A DNA stretch of 37,278 nucleotides from Levilactobacillus hammesii DSM 16381 (GTDB lineage: Bacteria; Bacillota; Bacilli; Lactobacillales; Lactobacillaceae): contig NZ_AZFS01000041.1 in assembly GCF_001434395.1 (NCBI RefSeq), positions 34,031 to 71,308 of the forward strand, given 5' to 3'. Under the pieces are notes generated by a model, which saw nothing but the letters and a program-made list of their open reading frames with translations, did not search any database and was not told the origin of the DNA. The translations under genes were made by a program, and so were the position numbers. Position 1 is the stretch's first letter; every line of letters starts with the position of its first letter. Positions 33,127-37,278 of the stretch are shown piece after piece.

Positions 33127-33765
33127 ATGAAAATGAAAGCGAAATTGTTAATCTCGGCAGTGGCATTGGGAATGGCTTTACCTGGAGCTTTTCCGGTGAT
33201 TGCTAATGCGGCGGATACGCCAGCGGCAACGGCAGATAAGTCGGCGAGCGTCACGGTAAAAGGGGGAGACCTATCCTTCGGCACTGATACGGCTAGTGGT
33301 GGTATTGAAGCGCCATCTTTCGACTTTTCGGCTAATGTATCGAATAAATCGCAAACGTTATCACCGACTAACTTTGCTGATACTAAGAATGCAGATACTG
33401 ACAAATATGCTGACTCGAATCTTGCTGTTGATGACGAGACTGGGACAGGCAGTGGGTGGAACGTCACGGCCAAGTTGGGGACGTTCACTGGCGCCAAGAA
33501 TAAGACACAGAGTCTGGGGGCGACTCTGAATATGAAGACAACAACACCCCAGGCCGGTGTAGCAGCTGGAACAGATGCCACGACGACTGATTTAGTTGCT
33601 GGAAGTACTTCGGCAACACCCGTTTTCAGCGCAGCAAGTGGTAAAGGCATGGGTACCGCAACGGCTGATTTTGCCAAGTCAACGTTAACCTTGCCAACAG
33701 CTGCCTATGCGGATAGCTACACGGCTGATTTAACCTATGAATTAACGGCCGGGCCAACCGCTTAA
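33127..33765 (+). CDS. WxL-domain surface protein
   Basis: The 212-residue protein has a signal peptide (K-M-K-A-K then hydrophobic residues, cleavage after A-N-A near 28). The mature protein is a WxL domain: V-T-V-K-G-G-D-L-S-F-G near 43-52, the first motif G-W-N-V-T-A around W111, and the end Y-T-A-D-L-T-Y-E-L-T-A-G-P at about 198-210. WxL domains attach non-covalently to peptidoglycan and interact with DUF916 proteins. Here the second motif has Tyr204 where Trp is usual. The start at 33127 is preferred because the signal follows directly; GTGAG is a weak ribosome binding site. It leads the Csc-like cluster. Confidence 0.88.
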   Translation: MKMKAKLLISAVALGMALPGAFPVIANAADTPAATADKSASVTVKGGDLSFGTDTASGGIEAPSFDFSANVSNKSQTLSPTNFADTKNADTDKYADSNLAVDDETGTGSGWNVTAKLGTFTGAKNKTQSLGATLNMKTTTPQAGVAAGTDATTTDLVAGSTSATPVFSAASGKGMGTATADFAKSTLTLPTAAYADSYTADLTYELTAGPTA

Positions 33766-33805
33766 CTCGTCAACACATCCGTTAAGTCGCAAAGGGGGCC
33801 AGCGT

Positions 33806-34294
33806 ATGATGACGCAAAAATCAGTCGGCGTGACGATAGGGGAAGAGTCCAGTCATAGCTCAAGCCAAGCCTCGGGGAGTAGTTCGCAAAATACGTCGAG
33901 TCGGGCGGCTAATCAATCGGCAACGATTCCGAGTCATTCGACGACTCAGCCCGCTACACAAACCAGTCAGGCGACTAGTCAACATACCACTCGACCAACG
34001 AAGGCACCGACACCAACGCAGATCCCAAATCGCGCGCTCTTGGTTTCGGGAACGAAGCTACCACAATTGCCGGTATTTAACGCTGTTTCGACTGGCTCGC
34101 CGGCTAGTGATCGGCGCGCGACGACGGTGGTGCCACAATCACGGCCAGTCAAGGCTACGCAAACCCTGGCGGGGGTTCCTTGGAGCCGTTTGCCGCAGAC
34201 CGGTGAAGTCGGCGTGGGCTTCTCGGTTTTCTTAGGTGTCGTGATGCTAGTTGCACTGGGACTCCGGGCCTACCGGGCGCGGCGTCACCAGTGA
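33806..34294 (+). CDS. Small LPQTG protein of the WxL cluster, lacking a signal peptide
   Basis: The 162-residue protein corresponds by position and C-terminus to CscD-type small sorted proteins. It has L-P-Q-T-G at 129-133, a hydrophobic segment (F-S-V-F-L-G-V-V-M-L-V-A-L-G-L) and a basic tail R-A-R-R-H-Q, preceded by a Ser/Thr/Gln-rich stalk. The N-terminus M-M-T-Q-K-S-V-G-V-T-I-G-E resembles the mature start of such proteins (S-V-G-V-x-F/I), but no signal peptide precedes it, and the 40 bases to the WxL stop leave no room for one. AAAGGGGG is a good ribosome binding site. It may be an N-terminally deleted gene, and without export the sorting signal could not be used. Confidence 0.7.
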   Translation: MMTQKSVGVTIGEESSHSSSQASGSSSQNTSSRAANQSATIPSHSTTQPATQTSQATSQHTTRPTKAPTPTQIPNRALLVSGTKLPQLPVFNAVSTGSPASDRRATTVVPQSRPVKATQTLAGVPWSRLPQTGEVGVGFSVFLGVVMLVALGLRAYRARRHQ

Positions 34295-34317
34295 TCACCC
34301 AACAGGTGGTCAAAACT

Positions 34318-34365
34318 TGAAAATACAGACAGGTGAGAATGTTTTCTCAGCCTGTCGTATTTTCA
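34318..34365 (+). terminator. Hairpin inside the WxL cluster
   Basis: TGAAAATAC (34318-34326) and GTATTTTCA (34357-34365) close a long imperfect stem that includes ACAGG/CCTGT and GAGAA/TTCTC. The T tract is short. It may end part of the transcripts before the DUF916 gene and so lower its expression relative to the WxL gene. Confidence 0.6.
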
Positions 34366-34401
34366 TTTATACATATTATTAATTAAAGAGAGAAGTATTT
34401 G

Positions 34402-35481
34402 ATGATGAGACGACAACACAAGTGGGCCTATTTCTTCACGCTCATTCTATTCGTAACGTTGGGGAGTTGGGCTTTGGGCGGCCGGTCTATGTCGGCAAGT
34501 GCAGCCAGTCAGCGGGTGCCCGCCAGCTTCACGGTAGCCCCAGAATTACCCGCAGATAATGCGAAACGCGTGGACTATTTTGACTTTAAAGTAACGCCTG
34601 GGCAGAAGCGAGTCCTAGTCCTATCTGTCACTAACAATGCCAAGCAGACGAAGACGTTTGACGTGACGCCGCGGATTGCGTCAACCAACGCCAATGGGAT
34701 TCTGGATTACGGCACGAATAACACCAATCCGAAGTTACCGGCACAGCTCAAACAGATCATTTCGCCGGCTCGGACGCAGTCGGTCAAGGTCTTAGGCAAG
34801 CACACGGTCAAGGTGTCTTATAAATTCACGGCGCCAGCTAAAACGTTTGACGGCCTGATGCTCGGGGGCTTCACGATCGCTGAGCACAATGCGGCTAAGC
34901 AGGCCCGTTCTAGTGCTAAGAAGTCTACCGGGATCGTTGCGCACGTGCAGTACGTGGTGGGACTGGAGTTCTACAACGCGATTAAACGGACCACGACGGC
35001 TCCTGACGTTAAGATTGGTCAGGCGGGCTATCGGTTGGCCCAGGCACGGCCGACGTTGACCTTGGGGATGGCTAATAAGACTGCTGGACTGGTGGGGCAA
35101 GGCCAACTCCACGCAACGTTGACGAATGACAAGCAAGAAAAAGTGATGACATTTACCAAGCAACAGATGACTTTTGCGCCACAGAGTCAATTCAAGCTGA
35201 ATATGGATTTGAAGACTAAGCAGTTAGCGGCGGGCCACTACGTTTTGGCGGGAACATTGACGGCCAAGGGCGGCTATTCCTGGACGTTCCATAAAGACTT
35301 CACCGTGACGAATGCGCAGGCCAATAATGTCAAACGGCATGCGGCCAACTTCGGCCCACGGAAGACGTGGAAGGATTACTTGATGTATGCGATCGTGGCC
35401 TTAGCGATCTTGGTTTTGATTTATGAATTCTACAAGTGGCTGAAGAAGCATTTAGGCCAGAATAACTCGGATCAAGCTTAA
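34402..35481 (+). CDS. DUF916/DUF3324 membrane protein of the WxL cluster
   Basis: The 359-residue protein has a signal peptide (hydrophobic 9-24, cleavage near A-S-A), then a DUF916 domain beginning F-T-V-A-P-E-L-P-A-D-N and containing Y-F-D-F-K-V-T-P-G-Q, V-L-S-V-T-N-N and G-L-M-L-G-G-F. A DUF3324 domain follows (about 195-305, with V-G-Q-G-Q-L-H-A-T-L-T-N, A-G-H-Y-V-L-A-G-T and W-T-F-H-K-D-F-T-V). One C-terminal membrane helix (about 329-345) and a basic tail anchor it. In WxL systems this protein (CscA type) links WxL proteins and peptidoglycan to the membrane. The ATG at 34402 follows AGAGAGAAG by about 8 bases. Confidence 0.93.
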   Translation: MMRRQHKWAYFFTLILFVTLGSWALGGRSMSASAASQRVPASFTVAPELPADNAKRVDYFDFKVTPGQKRVLVLSVTNNAKQTKTFDVTPRIASTNANGILDYGTNNTNPKLPAQLKQIISPARTQSVKVLGKHTVKVSYKFTAPAKTFDGLMLGGFTIAEHNAAKQARSSAKKSTGIVAHVQYVVGLEFYNAIKRTTTAPDVKIGQAGYRLAQARPTLTLGMANKTAGLVGQGQLHATLTNDKQEKVMTFTKQQMTFAPQSQFKLNMDLKTKQLAAGHYVLAGTLTAKGGYSWTFHKDFTVTNAQANNVKRHAANFGPRKTWKDYLMYAIVALAILVLIYEFYKWLKKHLGQNNSDQA

Positions 35482-35511
35482 TTCAGACATAGGGGATTGA
35501 GGAGGCGTACC

Positions 35512-37248
35512 ATGTTTAGCAAATTTAGCAAAATGAAAATTTTAAATCTGCTACTGGTACTCATGATTTCGGTAACGGTGCCACTGCAAGCGGTGAGTTC
35601 GACGGTGTTTGCGGCGACCACAACGACTAATGCTAGTTCGTCGACTAGTTCTAGCGATACGTCGACGGCTAGTGATGAGTCGATTGATGAGTGGATGCCG
35701 GATGTGAAATTACAGGATGCCATTCGTATTGCACTGAATAGTACTAGTCACTCTTCGGCTAAATATGCCCCAATAACCTCTAACTCACAAATAACTAAGA
35801 CAATGCTCACGGATATAGGCTATTTAAATACTGGTGATGATCATGTGAAAGGGATCACTGATCTAACCGGGTTGCAGTATGCGAATAAACTGAAGGGATA
35901 TGACTTCACTGGTTCGACTATTGAGAAGGCACCAGGAGACAAAACAACCGGGGATTGGTCAGTCCTCACTAAAGTTTCGGGGACCTTGGGAACCATAGAC
36001 GCGGAGTCTGATCAAGACGTTGATTTAAAAGATCTTGCCAAACTCGATTTGTCAGCTTCACCAACTGTGACTTACACGTTGACCAATGATAACAAGATAG
36101 GGATGCCTAATTATGCCCAAGTTCCTTATGATAAAAAGGGTACTGCAGTTACAACACTGACACCTGGGGAAAACATCACGTATGATCCCATTTTTTCAAA
36201 GCATGAAGCGTATATCCCAATATCTAACTGGTACAAAGGATTTGTGAACGCTGATGGTGGTTTTGATTATCACAACATGACGACCTATCCGACTTTACCA
36301 AACGGAGTCACGCATGATTCGCCTAGTCAAACCAATTTTGGGGTTGACCTCAACACATGGGGTGGCAAGGCACTAAACATTTCTGGATTCGATATTGCGG
36401 ATCATGTCGCTAGTTCACTGGTGAACGGAGGGATTGCCACTTACTACAATTCGAATAATACGTTGGATGCAACGGTGCCAGAGCCGACACAGAAAGCACA
36501 AACAGTACAGATGAGCCAGTCTAGTCAAACGGGAACAATAGCTACAACAGATCTCGACTTAGGCACGACGGACGCTTCGGATGTTCAGATCCAGGTGCCC
36601 ACTGACTATGAAGATACGAATGACACCAGTAATGCCAAGTACCTGACGGCTGACGATATTAGTTTTGATACATCTGACCTAGCGAGTGGTAGGATTAATT
36701 TCACGTTAACGGCTTCGGGCCTTAAAAAGCTCAGTGTCAATGACCTGACGTCAGATATCATGATCACTGTCAACGGGAAGGTCATTGATCTCACGTTGAC
36801 GGTGACGGAAGTCCTAGACGATTGGATGCCCGATGCCAATTTACGGACACAGTTGCAGGCTGAGTTAACCAAGGAAAAGCTGGGCGATTTAACCAAGGCC
36901 AATCTTGCCAAATTGAAAACCGTGCCGACCTTATCGGGTATCAGCGACTTAACCGGATTGGAATATGCCACTACGCCGACTGACCTTAAGATCATTGATA
37001 GTCCAAATCTAGAAGTACTCAAGGCCGGTAATAGTAAAGTACTATCACAGATGACAGAATTGGAAAAAGTTGAAATTGATGATTCAGACTTGGGCGGTTC
37101 TTTGGCTGGCTGGGGATTGAGTAGCCTGTCGAATCTGTCTAGTCTGATTGCAAACAGGGACAATTTGACTGATTCTGGTGCTGCCGATTACGCAAATGAC
37201 GCTAACTTGTCTGTTTTAAATCTTTGGCGAGTTTTAAAATCAAGTTAG
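35512..37248 (+). CDS. LRR surface protein of the WxL cluster, probably truncated
   Basis: The 578-residue frame starts at the ATG after GAGGAGG; an earlier TTG overlaps that site. A signal peptide (hydrophobic 10-28) is followed by a Thr/Ser linker and the cap motif I-D-E-W-M-P (58-63). The middle (about 120-410) is beta-rich. A second cap, D-D-W-M-P near 436-440, starts another LRR block with I-S-D-L-T-G-L-E-Y-A and L-E-V-L, L-E-K-V-E-I and L-S-S-L-I. The frame then stops abruptly after L-S-V-L-N-L with W-R-V-L-K-S-S. No WxL domain, MucBP domain or sorting motif is present, though relatives carry one. I read it as the N-terminal part of a larger CscC-like protein cut by a frameshift or insertion. 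Confidence 0.75.
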   Translation: MFSKFSKMKILNLLLVLMISVTVPLQAVSSTVFAATTTTNASSSTSSSDTSTASDESIDEWMPDVKLQDAIRIALNSTSHSSAKYAPITSNSQITKTMLTDIGYLNTGDDHVKGITDLTGLQYANKLKGYDFTGSTIEKAPGDKTTGDWSVLTKVSGTLGTIDAESDQDVDLKDLAKLDLSASPTVTYTLTNDNKIGMPNYAQVPYDKKGTAVTTLTPGENITYDPIFSKHEAYIPISNWYKGFVNADGGFDYHNMTTYPTLPNGVTHDSPSQTNFGVDLNTWGGKALNISGFDIADHVASSLVNGGIATYYNSNNTLDATVPEPTQKAQTVQMSQSSQTGTIATTDLDLGTTDASDVQIQVPTDYEDTNDTSNAKYLTADDISFDTSDLASGRINFTLTASGLKKLSVNDLTSDIMITVNGKVIDLTLTVTEVLDDWMPDANLRTQLQAELTKEKLGDLTKANLAKLKTVPTLSGISDLTGLEYATTPTDLKIIDSPNLEVLKAGNSKVLSQMTELEKVEIDDSDLGGSLAGWGLSSLSNLSSLIANRDNLTDSGAADYANDANLSVLNLWRVLKSS

Positions 37249-37278
37249 CCACTGCTTTTAACACAAAATAAAAACACC
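37222..37278. other. Possible insertion boundary at the window end
   Basis: After the last LRR-like codons, the sequence becomes A+T-rich and unlike the family. It could be the end of an insertion sequence that interrupts the gene, or an ordinary frameshift. The window is too short to decide. Confidence 0.25.

Noticed and set aside
33093..33677. 194-residue minus-strand open frame opposite the WxL gene
   Set aside because: It is a shadow of the Ala/Thr-rich WxL coding sequence; the plus strand has a signal peptide and WxL motifs.
1..37278. Prophage, integrated plasmid or tRNA-linked island
   Set aside because: I found no integrase, phage structural gene, replication gene or tRNA in the window.

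Overview
The window is chromosomal DNA from a low-to-medium G+C Gram-positive bacterium of the family Lactobacillaceae. The evidence is the set of LPxTG-type sorted mucin-binding (MucBP) proteins, a WxL/DUF916 surface-protein cluster, KxYKxGKxW-like signal peptides, an esterase very close in sequence to the Lactobacillus johnsonii cinnamoyl esterase Lj0536 (recalled, not searched), and purine-rich ribosome binding sites. I cannot fix the species from sequence alone; a Levilactobacillus- or Lactiplantibacillus-like organism fits. No rRNA, tRNA, prophage or CRISPR array is seen.

Layout. (1) 1-1319: the 3' end of a DUF3781 gene, then a leftward secreted DUF915-type hydrolase. (2) 1543-5579: a rightward operon of a hexapeptide acetyltransferase, a cyclophilin-like lipoprotein, a membrane-anchored alpha/beta hydrolase and two paralogous YcjY-like hydrolases. 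It is divergent from the DUF915 gene, and both promoters carry the same 15-bp box over their -35 hexamers. An 87-bp nested palindrome closes it. (3) 5733-9818: a LysR regulator divergent from an operon of SDR, DUF2255, aldo/keto reductase and zinc alcohol dehydrogenase, which looks like a carbonyl-reduction or detoxification unit. (4) 9947-12378: gene-poor DNA with one unrecognised gene, several terminators and probable gene remnants. (5) 12379-18423: a 2014-residue sorted adhesin with an L-type lectin domain, a helical segment, MBG-type repeats and calcium-binding TSP3 repeats. (6) 18654-21622: the cinnamoyl esterase homologue and an LRR/MucBP surface protein. (7) 22163-24580: an HxlR regulator divergent from an MFS exporter, then a DinJ/YafQ-type toxin-antitoxin pair with a perfect palindromic operator. 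(8) 24646-27876: a small membrane ORF, two lipoproteins (one an agmatine-deiminase-fold enzyme), a MerR and a MarR regulator. (9) 28028-29752: a DrrAB-like ABC exporter whose promoter carries MarR-type boxes. (10) 30129-37248: a second LRR/MucBP protein and a WxL (Csc-type) cluster of WxL protein, small LPQTG protein, DUF916/DUF3324 protein and a third LRR protein that seems cut off near the window end.

The two themes are cell-surface adhesion and small-molecule defence. For adhesion there are three relatives of one 'D-x-W-M-P' capped LRR family, a lectin/MBG/TSP3 adhesin and a WxL complex. For defence there are hydrolases, reductases, exporters and their LysR, HxlR, MarR and MerR regulators. 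The points most worth a second look are the shared divergent-promoter box (1365-1379 and 1450-1464), the nested palindrome (5611-5697), the sorted protein lacking a signal peptide (33806-34294), the lipoprotein deiminase (25316-26425), the three MarR boxes (27918-27998) and the apparent truncation of the last gene.
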